Of a stretch of 64,000 nucleotides of DNA, positions 36,321-48,530 are shown piece by piece. Each line of letters begins with the position of its first letter. Positions within the stretch are counted from its first letter, which is position 1. The notes below the pieces were generated by a model, which was given only the letters and a program-made list of their open reading frames with translations, was not told the origin of the DNA and ran no database searches. The DNA is from Agrypnia vestita. Lineage: Eukaryota; Arthropoda; Insecta; Trichoptera; Phryganeidae. The translations under genes were made by a program, and so were the position numbers. The DNA lies in assembly GCA_016648135.1 (NCBI GenBank), contig JADDOH010007936.1:93359-157358 (forward strand). Reading direction: 5' to 3'.

Positions 36321-37279
36321 ATAGTAGATATATAATTTCGGCCATCTGCATTAATTTCTCAACAGAAGTAGTCAATATTTAATCTTAATGTCTGTAGCAA
36401 AAACATTGCGATTTACGATACTTAATCAAAATTATAATAAAGAAAATAATTGTATTTGTATGTATATTTTTTATTATAATAATACTTTCAATGCTTGTTC
36501 TATATCTTTTCACTCTACATTAATACTTTTTTTGTTTTAAAATTTCTATAATATTATGTATTTCTTATGCTTCTGCTTTTATATACATACTTGCTTTTTA
36601 CATTATATTATATTTATCTTTATATATTTGTATCTATATTTTAAGTATTTTCTTTTCTCTTTATGTCATTATTGTTTACGTGTATTGTTTTTTTCTCTTT
36701 AAACTATCTCTATAGATTCTGATTATGTACACTTACCTATCTATTGTTAAAGTCCTATAGGGCGTTAATTAATAAATGAAATAAAAAAATAATTACCGCT
36801 TTGTTTTTACCATGTACAAATTTTATTGTAATAAATTAAGGAGCGTGTACTCATGTATGCGCGATAGAAGTTGTACTTCTTAGGCGTGATTATGATAATT
36901 GATATTTACATATTAGTTAAAAATGTATATTAATGCAATAATACGATGTCTAGTGAGATGATAAATATAATTGATAACACTTGTAGTTGGTACAAATGTA
37001 ACTATTGGTTTGTGATAGCTAAAATAAGAGATGAATTTCTTCCAATCGACGTCTCATGACGATTTGAAGACATTTATCGCCGCAGCATCGCGTGCATTTA
37101 GATAACTTGAAAACATCCATGAAGACAACTTCAAAAATTCAACATGTGTCAGAAGTGATGTTCCTTTTTTCAAGATAATAAAATTAATGTTAAAAAATAG
37201 CAAGATTTGTTATGGTGGAATGGGGTAAATATAACTATTCTGTCTTTACTTGAACATGAATTTTAGTACTTATATTATT

Positions 37280-37314
37280 CTGAAGAAGTAGACATCGTTC
37301 CCAGAACATGTTGA
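37280..37314 (+). ncRNA. Hammerhead-like relic
   Basis: The text is CTGAAGAAG, an eroded stem II region, then AGAACATGTTGA. It is the plus-strand relative of 15585-15624 and shares the ACATGT palindrome. Both core boxes carry changes, so activity is unlikely. Confidence 0.3.
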
Positions 37315-37520
37315 AATTTGACAATAAATTTTACATGTGGTTAAACAAAGTGTTAATTATTTTATTTAGAAAATGGCGCCGCACAGAGAATTTAAATAAT
37401 TTGAAGTAAAAGTTATGATTTTTTTTTAATATTATTATACGAGTTAAGTAATTTGCAAAAATATATTGCCACGAAGTGGCAAGCAGAAGGAATAGCGCAT
37501 TGTCCAAATCCCTTGATTTA

Positions 37521-38049
37521 TGTCACAACACTGTCGTAGGATCTAGAATGGTCTACAATTATTACCAAAAACCTTTGCAAAACGTCTACCAATGACTATA
37601 AAAGCCTAGGAGCGACGAGAACCTTCTCCCAAACACAAGAATAATCCAGAATCTTGGAAAATACCAGCGCATGAAGAGTCGTGTCTTTACAGATCGTTCG
37701 GTGGGAAGTCGGCTGAGAGGTGACAGCCAGGGTGGCCAGGAGTGAGATAATCGAAGCGATAGATAACGAACGAAATAATCGGGCGAGTACTTACCCAAGG
37801 TGTGAAATAAATCAGTGCGACTAATATGTCCGACAAATGACTGAAATGTTCTAGTGAATGTTAAATAAAGTGTTCCAACGTTAATAAAGTGTTCAAGTGT
37901 GTGTGAAATATTGTAATTTAAAGAAAAGCGTTACGTTTATTTTGTGTTAAGTGACTTTATCAATTTTATAATAAATTAATCCCCAATAAACAAATCTTTA
38001 ATTAATTTTCAATATTTTCATTTGACTCCCGCAGCCACGATCCGTGACA
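37521..38049 (-). mobile_element. Solo LTR (family TGTCAC/GTGACA)
   Basis: This 529 bp block on the minus strand begins TGTCACGGATCGTGGCTGCG and ends GTTGTGACA. Its start, its middle (ccaccctggc, tttatagtcattgg as a TATA-like site) and its end match the LTR at 55114-55683. Short inverted TGTCAC/GTGACA termini are those of an LTR retrotransposon. No internal domain is attached. Flanking words ttta and atat do not form a convincing target duplication. Confidence 0.6.
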
Positions 38050-38059
38050 ATATATTATG

Positions 38060-38175
38060 GAAACCAACAAGTTAGTTCTATTTTCATAGAACAAGCTCTT
38101 GGATTAGTTTGAAAATAGTAAGAATATTGATGCGATACGTATTCCATGTTTGCATCTCTATTTTATTTAAAAAAA
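38060..38175 (+). repeat. SINE-B, truncated copy
   Basis: It carries aacaagttagttctattttcatagaacaag, then tattgatgcgatacgtattccatgtttgcatctcta and a T/A tail. This is the plus-strand form of the 21390 copy, without its tRNA-like head. Confidence 0.55.
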
Positions 38176-38721
38176 TATATTTAAGTGCAAATTGTTGCTG
38201 CTTAAGAGAAGGAGCTTCCTGATTCTATACTAGTTAAATTATTTCAAGATTTCAATTAAATGTTATTTTATAAAAGTATTCCTGAATCCTGGAAAGTATT
38301 TTAATGCAAACAGGGCACGATTAACAGTATATGACATCGCCATGCCTGTATAGCGGTATTGATCATTCTAAAATGAAATAAAACCTTTTTTCAGTATACC
38401 TGTTTATCTAAAGCGTGTAACGCATGCTCCAGTCCTGGCAATTTACTCGAAATAAAGAATTTTTAGAGTAATATAGTGAACTGAGATATGTATGAATGCA
38501 TCTGCATTGGAACTTTGTATTCTTGTAATTACATGGACCGCGTGATTATCCATATCAATCTTAGTCAACCCACAGGCTGCTACGTGATTTTCACACATAC
38601 AAAATACTGCCTCGGCTGACTCCTTCCCAGAGGTCGGATTGACCGATGTAGAGTTCTTTATTTTACTACATGAATCAATCTTCAAGTTTGTGTTTACTGG
38701 GGTATTATGCCGTGTTGTTAT

Positions 38722-38769
38722 GACCTTTCGGGCCGACGTTTCGGATCCCATTGCAGGGTCCATCATCAG
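38722..38769 (-). ncRNA. Hammerhead ribozyme-like motif of the Penelope-like element
   Basis: On the minus strand: CTGATGA core (exact), stem II GGA-CCC/GGG-A-TCC around a 6-base loop, GAAAC core (exact), then GTCGG and a second small hairpin ggcc-cgaaa-ggtc. Penelope-like elements are known to carry hammerhead ribozymes in their terminal repeats, and the position just downstream of the GIY-YIG coding region fits. Confidence 0.55.
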
Positions 38770-38834
38770 GGCTGATGTGTTGTCTTGAATGTTGGTGTTG
38801 TGGTTAAGTATCGGCTTGCAATACCATGCCGAAG

Positions 38835-39710
38835 TCATGATGTGTTTGTATTGTGTTTTATGTATGATTCATCTGTTTTCTGATCACTATCTCTGCGGAG
38901 TCTGCGACGAGAATGACTTTGAAGCGCCGGATACCAAGATGTTTTTAATTTGAGACCATCATCTCTATTAATGTTTATCGGATGCTTGTAGATTTCTAGT
39001 GCTTCCTTGATAAGACGCGCATGGTGACTCTTAGGCTTTCCAAGGATTTTCGGTTCGAATGCAAAATGATGGCCGGTATCCAGAAAATGCTCAGCCAGTG
39101 CTGATTTTTCTGGATGACCGAGTTTGCATGCCCGTTTGTGCTCGTTGACCCTTTTGGAAATGGTACGCGCCGTTTGCCCCACGTATACTTTATCGCAGTC
39201 TTGACAATCGAGTCTATACACACCGTCTGTTTCTAAGCGATCTCGATCCTTCGCTGATCTCAACATATCCTTAATTTTGAAGTTGGTACCAAAAACTGTC
39301 TTAATGTCTCTTTTCTTGAGAGCTCTGGCAATTCTGTCTGTAACGCTTTGGACAAAAGGCAGAAAGGCGATGCCTTTGCACTCAGGTTCTGTATGTTTTT
39401 CAGGGCGAACAGACCTCGTACTTATGACGCGTTGTATCTGTCGCTTCTGGTAACCATTGCCTTCCAGTGCGTCGCTGAGTGTTATCATTTCCTCCTGTAG
39501 ATATTCATCTTGGCATATCCTTTTGGCCCTCGTGGCCAAAGTGTTGATGAGACCTCTTTTTTGAGCAGGATGATGGTGGAAGTTCGCATGTAGATAACGG
39601 TTGGTATGTGTAGGCTGAATCAGTTTGTAATCAGTTGGAAGAGAGGGGTATATTAGTATAAACACATTAAATTTTACAAGAGATTTTTTTGGGCATGTAA
39701 ATAGTGGCAA
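38835..39710 (-). pseudogene. Penelope-like polyprotein C-terminus with GIY-YIG endonuclease
   Basis: A 291-codon open frame. Residues about 33-60 (PTHTNRYLHANFHHHPAQKR) are the conserved linker that follows the reverse transcriptase in Penelope-like proteins. Residues 163-191 form the GIY-YIG nuclease core: GVY, a Cys-x2-Cys pair (169, 172) of the kind found between GIY and YIG in this group, YVG at 176-178 and the Arg187/Glu190/His191 helix. The nuclease would nick target DNA for target-primed reverse transcription. The frame is intact, but the reverse transcriptase that should precede it is absent and the first ~30 residues are hydrophobic read-in. The copy therefore cannot move by itself. 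Confidence 0.85.
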
Positions 39711-40069
39711 TGGTTATATACGATAATTACATGTTTTGAGCATACGGTTGTTCAAATTTTAATAATCGACATTACAGGGCATTTACATTTATAACTAGAC
39801 AATTCACACAATAAAAATGGGGGAGAGAAGGATTGGCTTTTGCTTTTATAAATATGTTGAAGGTTTACTTGTATCCTGGTTCATGGTGAGTGGGTGCCGG
39901 TTTCCTTTAAACCGGTTTACCGATTTCGCCTTGAAGATGTCTCGATGGGCGCTGGATAAGATCTAGATGCTCTGGTATCTGGTGTAAGTATAATTGAAGT
40001 TTACAGCGTCAGCTGTGCCAATGTCCAAATGTTATTTATATCGTCACCAGATATTGGTGATAGGTAAAC

Positions 40070-40240
40070 GATTTTCGGCACACTTCACTATTCGTTAACC
40101 GTGCGCACTCGACTTTATTGGCCGCCGCGTTGGGATTAGATACCAAAATGCAAGAATACGATTGATCTGACCCCGTATTTCTCCGGCAATTAACTATTAT
40201 TCGCGAGTATCGACTACGCGGACGCGGCTGATTTGATTCT
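40070..40240. other. GC-richer single-copy patch
   Basis: About 170 bases of mixed composition with many CpGs (gccgccgcgttggg, tattcgcgagtatcgactacgcggacgcgg), no repeat partner in the window and no useful open frame. A regulatory element is possible but unproven. The DNA to 40700 continues with moderate composition and a hairpin atatacc-ccttct-ggtatat at 40399-40418. Confidence 0.25.
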
Positions 40241-40700
40241 TATCAATGTATACATTTATACAATAAATATAACTCACTGATATTATTTAAAGTATTACTT
40301 TTAAATATCAAATTAACTTCGATTCGTTCTCGGGCAAAGCCTCCGCCGACGCGTCGATATGAACTGTTAGTCTGTTGAAATATCGGTTTGTATGGAATAT
40401 ATACCCCTTCTGGTATATAACAGCAGGATGAAATGTGAAGGTTGCGGGACGAAACGCATCCGTTCTGATGAACACCGCAGCTATGTATTAACTGTTCTAG
40501 AAATAGATTTGCCACGTGCCGTATTTTTGTACTATATACTGCTGGACGAAATCACGCGTTTTATTATTTACTCGATTTCCGGTCGAATTCTTGTACTTGC
40601 ATGTACCTACGAGCTCGGATCGGTTTAAAATATCATGTACCTGCGGCAAATTATATTGAAGATTTGTGATTAGTTCTGTATAAATTAAATAATATAACAA

Positions 40701-43425
40701 GGCCTAAAGATTCCAAAATCAGTGGCTGAACTTAGAAAGCGGTTGATAGTAAAAGACATAAGTTAAATATGAACTGTATTAATATTGTATTGATGTGATG
40801 TGAATAATTATTGTAATGTAAATTAATGATTAGTTTTTGCTATATTTAGATTAGTAATTATTTCTATAAATGTACTTTTAATTGTTTTAAATTTATTTTT
40901 TTGAACCTAAAATTGATTTTGTTTATAAACTCTTCTGGTTACAAAATGAATAATATTTAATAATAGTGAAAAATTAAATTGTGGATATAAACCTGCAGAA
41001 AAACGTATTTTAAGACATTTTGTGGGACTAGTAATATTCCAAAAATGTAAAGAAAATAAAAAGATAAATAAATAAAAATAAAAATATCTATTTTTAAAAA
41101 AATGCATCGAATGACATATGTATCCCTGGCTCTGCAAACCTTAATGTATCCTTATATCCTCTTGTCTATGCCTGCTTCCCGTCAATCACTGACTTCACGA
41201 GTGGACATGTCTTTATATAAATTGTCTTTACCTCTTTTTGAGGCTACCTTTTATTTGGTTCCCTTAAGGTTCATTATTTGGCCAAGCCATCAAAGCCTTC
41301 CTATTTTTATTTTCTTATTTCAAGTTTCGGCCCGTCACACAAGTCGTAAAGTTCTCGGATATAACGCCTACGACACACTCCATTTTCTTTGACAGCTTTA
41401 AAAATTCTCCTGAGAATTCTTCTTTCGTATAATTTAGTTTTGCTTTGAATTCATTTATGGATAAGCACAGGTTTTATACAGCATAACCTTTTTTCTTTTT
41501 TAAAGTTTTTGATACAAAAAAGTACATATGTGGGATATAAAAGCAGAGGCAGCAATATTAAAAAAAAAATTAATGCGTTTATCGACGATTACTAATTAAT
41601 ATTGCAATGAATTCGAGATTTTATAGGAAACTATGTTTATGGAAAACATTATTTTGGAACGAATATGTACATAAAATCTAGAATTCAGCGTATTTTAAAT
41701 TAGTAATCTTAGTGTTTTTTCAAACCACCGTAGTAAATGCCTATTTTCTATAGATGTTTGGCAATCATTTAAAAAAAATGACAATTTTCTAAGGTTATTT
41801 ATTAGCAAGACATTTCGATATCTGCCTCCAGTGCCTCCTGTGTTCCCCTGAATAAAGAAGTGCATATTTGGGGAAGATAGTTAGAGTTAATATAGTATAA
41901 TCATATTTTTTTATTAAATATTATAAAATCAAATGGTTTTATATTTAATATTTAATTATCATTAGCACAATTAAGCATTTTTGAATAACATTATGACTAT
42001 TAATTGAAACATAAGTTGAAAGGGAGATTTCTGGGAAGTCGTGATAAAATATAAATGAAAAAAATAAAAGATAATTTAAAAACGTATTAAGAAATTACCA
42101 CAGTATTAGGTACACAGCGAGAAAAATAGGATATACAAATACAAATAAATAGACAAACAATACAAATCAATAAAAAATATAAAAAAATTATTTTGCCCAT
42201 CGATATTTCTGCCCATATCTACAATCGGTTGTTTTTTTTTTTAAATTAAATGTTATATTAAAATATTTACTTATCCTGGTTGATGAATTAATCATTCCTT
42301 TATTAGTAACGTATTAGGCTTAGTAAAATATAACATCTGGTGAACCGAGCCCAATCAATAATTTCACGCCTATTGTTTTATTTAAGCACCATAATTTATA
42401 ATTATGACGAAGTGCAACGCTTCTTTACTCCATATTTATAAAAAAATATTAAAATAAAACGTCGTTTTTTTTTTTTCGTAGCCCTTAAAGTGTCCTTTAC
42501 TAAATGTTTAATGTGTGCATATAATTAAAAAACTCATTTGACCCTATCTACTTCTAAAGGTTCTACTTAAAAGTCACACTTTCTGTGGCAGCATCTAACG
42601 GAAATACTGTTAACACTTTAACACACGGGAAAATTACACATTACAATGGCTTAGTTTAGTATATACAAAATTATATTTTTTATATACTACAATTATATTT
42701 TGTTCTACACAAAAAAATAATATAAACTTATAAAAAATAATATAAACAGTATTTACGAGTACATGTCGCATTACCCGCTAAACGTTGTTCTTTGGTGTCA
42801 CCTCTCGGGAATTTTACGCAGTAAAAAAAACAACACAACATGACAAATGCATGGTATTTTTTCCGTTTAAAAAAGTAAGTGCATTTATCGAATATAATGT
42901 TAGCATAAACTTCTCTTCCAGATACATACTCAGATGTTTTCGGGGAAGGGGGGTGGGTATATTATTGTAATTACATGTTATAATATTTTATTTATTTATT
43001 TACATTATTATTAGAATTAACAAAATACATATTTAATACTTAAATAAGAAACCAATAGAAACCAATAATTTGCAATTACCCGATGAACATAAAATATAAT
43101 TTTACGTATGTTTTATAACTGTTTAATATTTATACGATTATACACATGTAGATATACGATTATAAAACATACAATCGAACATCATTTTTTTTTTAAAAAC
43201 AAAATATTTACACAACTGATACGCGTAAGAAAGTTTATAAAGTAATAATTCATTATAGTTTTCTTGGTTTTTCTGTCATTTTATATTTTCTACTTAAAAA
43301 TTTTATTAATGTACTTTTTATTTCGAAAGTATTCGATACAATTTTGTATGGCGTTCCAAGATTCATATTCTTGCAAAACGTTTTACATTCTTCTTAAGAT
43401 ACGTTCAAAAATTTTATAGAGTCCT
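40701..43425. other. AT-rich intergenic DNA
   Basis: No gene or bounded repeat is supported. A plus-strand frame at 41102-41392 (96 codons) is somewhat less AT-rich and hydrophobic but has no recognisable motif. T-rich and A-rich runs at 42230 and 42465 are simple sequence. Confidence 0.55.
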
Positions 43426-43429
43426 CCAC

Positions 43430-44490
43430 AGTTTTTATTTTATTTTATTTCAGTATATATACGCCCATCAGAGCATTTACATAAACATTGGGTAATACAT
43501 GTCGGTAATGAGAAATATGAAAAGAAAATAAAAAAAGTCATATAAAGAAATATAAAATGACATAATAACAGAAATATAAAAAGAGCTCTACAACTAAACT
43601 TAAACACAGAATCCATAATTTCATAAATCTATAAATACATCATATTTTTTATAGGATTAGCGATAATTACAGAAATATAAATTAAGAATTTTTTTTTTAT
43701 AGGATAAGAATACAAGAAAAGAGTGATAATTACATATATTTGAGGATTATTTTTAGACATAGAGGAAAGTTCATTGTTGATTAAGAATATTGCGAATTGT
43801 ATGTTTGAATTTATTTAAATTTGTGGAAAAAACGTCTAACTGTTCAAATCTGTTAACAAGTCTGGGAAGCCTTTGAAGTGGTGAATTAAAAAAGTAATTA
43901 GTTGTCGCAGCTTCCAAGGCAAACCCTGCGTAATTTCTGGTTACTCGGGATGGAACTCGCAAACAGATTCGTTCCAACAGTTGTGGACAGTCGATGTTCC
44001 CGTTAATTATTTTGTGAAAAAAGACGAGATCAGCTACAATTCTTCTTATTTCCAATTTATCAAGAGAGCAAAATGATCTTAAAAAGTTATAATCAATATG
44101 TGTTGATGGTAAATTAAGTTTATAATTGATAAAACGGAGAAATTTATTTTGTGTTCTCTCTAAATGTGACACATGAACAGCATATTGAGGGCTCCATACA
44201 ACTGAATTTGTTTCTAATACTGGTCTAACCAGACTCTTAAATAATAGTTTAAAAGTTCCAATATTTTTGAAATCTTTACTTAATCTGAGTACGAAACCTA
44301 GGGTTCTTAAGCCTCTATCAACTGTGCAATTGATATGTGACACAAGAGAAAACTTATTGTCTACAATTACGCCCAGATCTCTAATTTCATCAACGACACT
44401 CAAAGAGTTTCAACAGCTTTGTATAAGAAAATGTACGACATATTGCAGATCCCGCAGAAAAGTGTCGTTAGTTATTTTTTTCTGATCAAC
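43430..44490 (-). pseudogene. Jockey-like LINE, reverse transcriptase C-terminal part and 3' UTR
   Basis: A 210-codon frame (44403 to 43771) encodes the thumb and C-terminal part of a jockey-type non-LTR reverse transcriptase. It has the conserved IRDLGVIVDNKFSLVSHI block at residues 5-25, LGFVLRLSKDF at 35-46, and LFKSLVRPVLE with SVVWSP at about 53-71. A C-terminal region has the LERTQNKFLRFI motif at 80-91. Upstream of the ATG the same frame continues weakly to about 44490 and then stops, so endonuclease and the catalytic palm are missing. The 3' side has an A-rich untranslated tail on the minus strand (aaataaaataaaataaaaac near 43450-43430). It is a 5'-truncated dead copy, but its frame is open, so the insertion is fairly young. 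Confidence 0.8.
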
Positions 44491-44499
44491 CTTTATCAC

Positions 44500-47030
44500 G
44501 GAAAAATCAAATAAAAATAATTATTTTTCCCCAAAAGCACACAAAAATAAACAAAGCCATAACCTGTAACTTTTTTCAAATTTTTAACATGCTGTGAAAT
44601 TCATTCATTTTTGAGATATATCGATTTTCTCTGGTAGATATAAATGCACGCTAGGAAGACGATGCTGTTTTCTTCTTGTGCGCTTAAATTGCATCACGCT
44701 TTACGCCTATTCATATACACTCACATCGATATTTATATTTTTTTCTTGTCATTTTGGTAAACATATTAAAGCAGTTTTTCTATTAAATAATTCATCCAAA
44801 AAATCCCGTACACAGTAGTACATATTATTATGTGGGGTTTGAAAGGGTTAAGGGGAGGTCCGGGGTTAATGAGCCGTAAGGCAATGGTCCACCGCCCCAA
44901 CCTAAAAGCTTAAGTGCTGAGAGCGTTTATACCCTACCGCGGGCAAAAACGTTTTAATGTTGACAACAATAATCTATCCACCATAGCCCGTTGTCGATAG
45001 ACAAAAAATATTTCTGTGAACTTTGACCTACTTCACGATTTAATGTGTCAGTGGTTTGAAAATCAGTTCAACGAATATGATCCATTATTAAAAGATATAA
45101 ATAACACTGATGATTAAGTCATGGATACTCAGGAACGTGTCATATGGCTAGTTGAGTGACGACATCCAACATTTTTTTTTTGGAAAATAATATAATTCTG
45201 TATGATAATTTAAGCCAATGTACCTTAATACGGATTTACAACGTGTATTATTGTACATACCTAGTTAAACATAGAGAAAATGGTCCCGAATTTTTTTACA
45301 ATACGAATTTTTAATGTTGAAATAAAATGTACCAATAATAATATAAACTTAATAATAATTTTCTTTTTAATCTCCCTGTTTCTACAAATTACAAGCGAAA
45401 TTCATATTTATGGCGAACTTGCAATAAATTTAATGGACGAACTAAATTGTATAATTTAAACTTATTTCAAAACAACCATTGTGATGTACACTTGGGCTTG
45501 CCGTAAATAATGATGATAATATTATACATCAGCGTTTCCTAATTGATATACCGCAGAATCCAAGTGTTAAGGATTTGTATAATTGAGGGATCCGAAAAAA
45601 TATTAAAAAATACGTACTAAAATAAAATATATTGTAGGTACATTTACATATATTTGTACAAGGCAGATGACAAAATATTTGGGTCAGGTTGCTTTTACTG
45701 CACAGTGTGGATATTAAACTGCCTTTGTATTCGTAATCCAGGGCCACTCGCACATAACATGGACTACGGTATACTACCGCATCTTTTACATTTATAATAG
45801 GAAATGATGCGCAAACGGCTGAGGCATTAAAATGTAACTTACAATTCAAAGGTGACCAAAAAAATTTTCGCCCATGGCGCATTTTTTTGTGCCGCACTAA
45901 AAATAGTTTAGGAGTTCATTTGTATTATGTCCATTATGCTAATATATAAAGAGGTAAAGTTTATAAGTTTGGATGTAGTAGGTAATCTCCAAAACTACTC
46001 ATCTGATTACTCACCAATATTTAGAATGGACTATCAGGGTGGACAAAGGCTATATATTATTATCCCACTAAAATAAAATAACTTTTTGTGGTAAGCAATG
46101 TCATAATATCAAAATCTTCTTACCTTGTATAGTGTACATCTACAAAAATATTTCAGGTTTGATATTTTAAGGATTTCCATACATGTTTCCTATACATACA
46201 CTTGTGACATTTTCCGGTTCCATACACAAGTTTATACTTATTAATTCAAATTAAATAATGTGTATCATATATGTAAAATAAAACATAAACTTAAATATTA
46301 ATAAATAAAAATAATTTCGTCTCTGTGAGATTTGTATAAATGATCATAATTTTTTAATTCTACTCACTGAAGAGTACTCCAGAATGAAAATTTTTCTTGT
46401 TCGTATCCTGGTGGTAACAAATGTTTCATCGATGGATAGATTTTTCCGTAACCATCTTATTAGCTTTAAATATCAAAGAACTGCGTTAAAAATTAAAATC
46501 TTTTTGTTAAATGTGCGAGCAACAACTCCAGAATAAATATATAATTTGTAATTACTAACATGCGTGACATGATTTTTAACATGTTTTTGATTATATTTTT
46601 GTAGCATAGATCCCACTTACCATATTTTTTTTATCGATGTGTTTTCCTTAACCACAATTAACATTTTTTATCTAAAAACATAATAGAAGAAAAATATAAA
46701 ATCTACATTTACTAAATTTATATACTTGCATAAGATCACTTTCGATTATATGCAAGTATACGTGACTAATTTCGAGAACTACAGATGTTCTCATCTACAG
46801 GTGAGAATATGAACTGTTTATTATGTTTCATAATAAACTCCCTGCACACCACGTTGATCTTCATACAAATTTAATCCAGTCAATTTCAAGGACATAATAT
46901 TATATATTGGTATTTTTACCCGTTTTGTTCTTTCTCCATACAAACTTTTATATCTTGGTACAATACACAATTTATTATTAACATCAAAGTACGAACGACG
47001 GAAATTTTTATCACGAACGTTCATACGAGG
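44500..47030. other. AT-rich intergenic DNA with a repeat E copy
   Basis: A patch of balanced composition lies at 44835-44950 (ggggaggtccggggttaat, ctaccgcgggcaaaaacg) and is unassigned. The repeat E phrase aatttcgtctctgtgagattt is at 46313-46333. A minus-strand frame at 45529-45897 (122 codons) shows no domain. Confidence 0.5.
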
Positions 47031-47033
47031 ATA

Positions 47034-47320
47034 TCATTTAAGCAACCGAAACCTCACGAGAATAATGCGTTCAAAAAGGCAGTCAAGTGGATGGGACATT
47101 TTTTTGTTTCGCTTTTCACAGATCAGTTCAAACACTTTTCTGTTGATTCCATGCCGAGGCAACGAGGGCTCAAAAAAGCTTTCACTGTGCTTTCGACCGG
47201 GAGGGGAATCCGCTTTACTGCTACCAAACTCCCTTTCTTCTTTCATCAGCTTTGGTTGGCTTTGTATTCAAAACTCCGAAATAAAACTTTGACTGATGCT
47301 CGGATTTTTGAAGAATAAGT
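47034..47320. other. Region open on both strands, unassigned
   Basis: About 285 bases are open in two plus frames (47065-47292 and 47091-47318) and one minus frame (47034-47246). Composition is markedly less AT-rich than the flanks. None of the three peptides shows a known domain. It may be the remains of an exon or a repeat; strand cannot be decided. Confidence 0.2.
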
Positions 47321-47609
47321 CACCATAGACAGTGTTCTTTTTAAGTACGTATTGAATGCCATAATGATGTACTATAATTTAACATAAAAATGTATTGTTT
47401 TTTAATATATAAACCCGTTTCATTGTGCAATTTTAATTAATTAATCCAACAAATCAATCAGAAAGATATACAGAAAAATTCGCTGGAAAATAATTAAATA
47501 ATAATGATAGGATAGTGAATCATTATTCACAAATACCTACAGGTAACTTTTTTCTTCTGCAGCAAGTAGAGAAGTTAAGTATGAAATTTTTTAATATTAT
47601 ATTACATTC

Positions 47610-47815
47610 GTATTTATATCACTGTTGGCTCTATAATACCTAGTTGGGTCTTGGGCTTCTCAAGAGTCTTCTTCAATGATCTCGGTCTTGCTCCAGCATC
47701 TTGGTCTAGTTCTGAATCTCCAAGGCAGATGGATATGTCTTTGTAAACATTATCGCTCTTCTTACTTTTTGGCCTTCCTGAGTTTCTTCGCCATTTTAGT
47801 ATTGTATTCAACATA
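47610..47815 (-). pseudogene. LINE C-terminal tail fragment (family C)
   Basis: The minus-strand frame begins LKWRRNSGRPKSKK and passes through an IS.CLGDSELDQDAGARPRS stretch to LEKPKTQLGIIEPT. This is the widespread insect LINE tail WRR-GRPK...DRARWR...KTHFGL in decayed form. It ends in a region with no polyadenylation signal. Related 3' tails are at 26400 and 34110. It is only about 66 codons long and without catalytic sequence. Confidence 0.5.
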
Positions 47816-48029
47816 CTTAAATGCTACCTATATTGGAATAAAAATCAATTTATTGCTTATTGCTCCACATGATTCAGCCATAAAAGTACTACTGACTTAG
47901 CATCATAAAAAATAAAAATCCTTTTAATATTACTGGTTATTTTAATAACTATAATAATAATCCATGAAATTTCCGTTTCATATAGAAAGAGTCGAACAAT
48001 TTTTTATTAAAAGTATGTATTTAATTAAT

Positions 48030-48530
48030 CGAAAACCTTTCTATTATTGTCGACAACTTTTGCCATTTTAATGTAAGTTCATTGACACGTTTGCTGTAGA
48101 AATTCTGGGGATGGGAACCGATAGTTTTTCACCGTCTCATCGGAGTTGAAATTTTTCCTCTGTAAAAAGTCATCCACATTCCAAAAAAATGTAAATTAGT
48201 ATTTGGCAAGTATGGTGATTGACGGATAGTTTCCAGTCGAGGCAAATGTATTTTTAAGACGGTCCGTTGTGCAGTGTATGGACGAGCATTATCGTGGAAA
48301 AGTAGTGGCCTAGAGAAATTGAGTAAGTTGAGAAAATCTAGGTTATTTAATAGCGAGTTTTTCGATCATTGTTTTCAATTCGTAACAGTAAATTTTTGCA
48401 GTAATTATTGTACCAGATCTCAAAAAGCAGTTACAAATAATACCGGCACATGTCCACCAAACATTTACGATCAGTTTTCTTTTATTCAATTTGTATTAGG
48501 GATAAATTTTAGCTGCCTCCCTTGAGTTCA
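48030..48530 (-). pseudogene. Mariner-like transposase remnant
   Basis: Read on the minus strand across frameshifts, the region gives, in order, LIVNVWWTCAGII (about 48490-48450), SGTIITAKIYCYEL (about 48425-48380), FHDNARPYTAQRTV (about 48300-48260) and a degenerate YLPNTNLHFF block (about 48215-48185). It continues to RVNELTLKWQKL near 48080. These are the signature segments of a mariner DD34D transposase. The second catalytic Asp sits in HDNARPY, and the third is lost (Asn in place of Asp in the PDLAPTDYHLF-type motif). Stops and at least two frameshifts make it non-functional. Terminal inverted repeats were not found. Confidence 0.75.

Larger units (their letters stand above)
38440..39720 (-). 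mobile_element. Truncated Penelope-like element
   Basis: A minus-strand Penelope-like element retains the end of its coding region (39710 to 38835) and the downstream terminal region with a hammerhead-like motif (38722-38769). Reverse transcriptase sequence is missing upstream of 39720, where the DNA turns AT-rich at once, so the copy is 5'-truncated. A minus-strand frame at 38443-38838 crosses the ribozyme-like sequence and starts ATG-ACT-TCG just as the endonuclease frame ends. A frame in this position could be incidental. Confidence 0.8.

Noticed and set aside
39898..39960. Possible further hammerhead-like repeat (accggttt palindromes, cgatttcgcc)
   Set aside because: No CUGAUGA box at the right distance; only a short palindrome is certain.
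40441..40482. Permuted hammerhead (GAAACGC before CTGATGA, closed by TGCGG/CCGCA)
   Set aside because: Stem II does not abut the core boxes and stems I and III are missing; probably chance.
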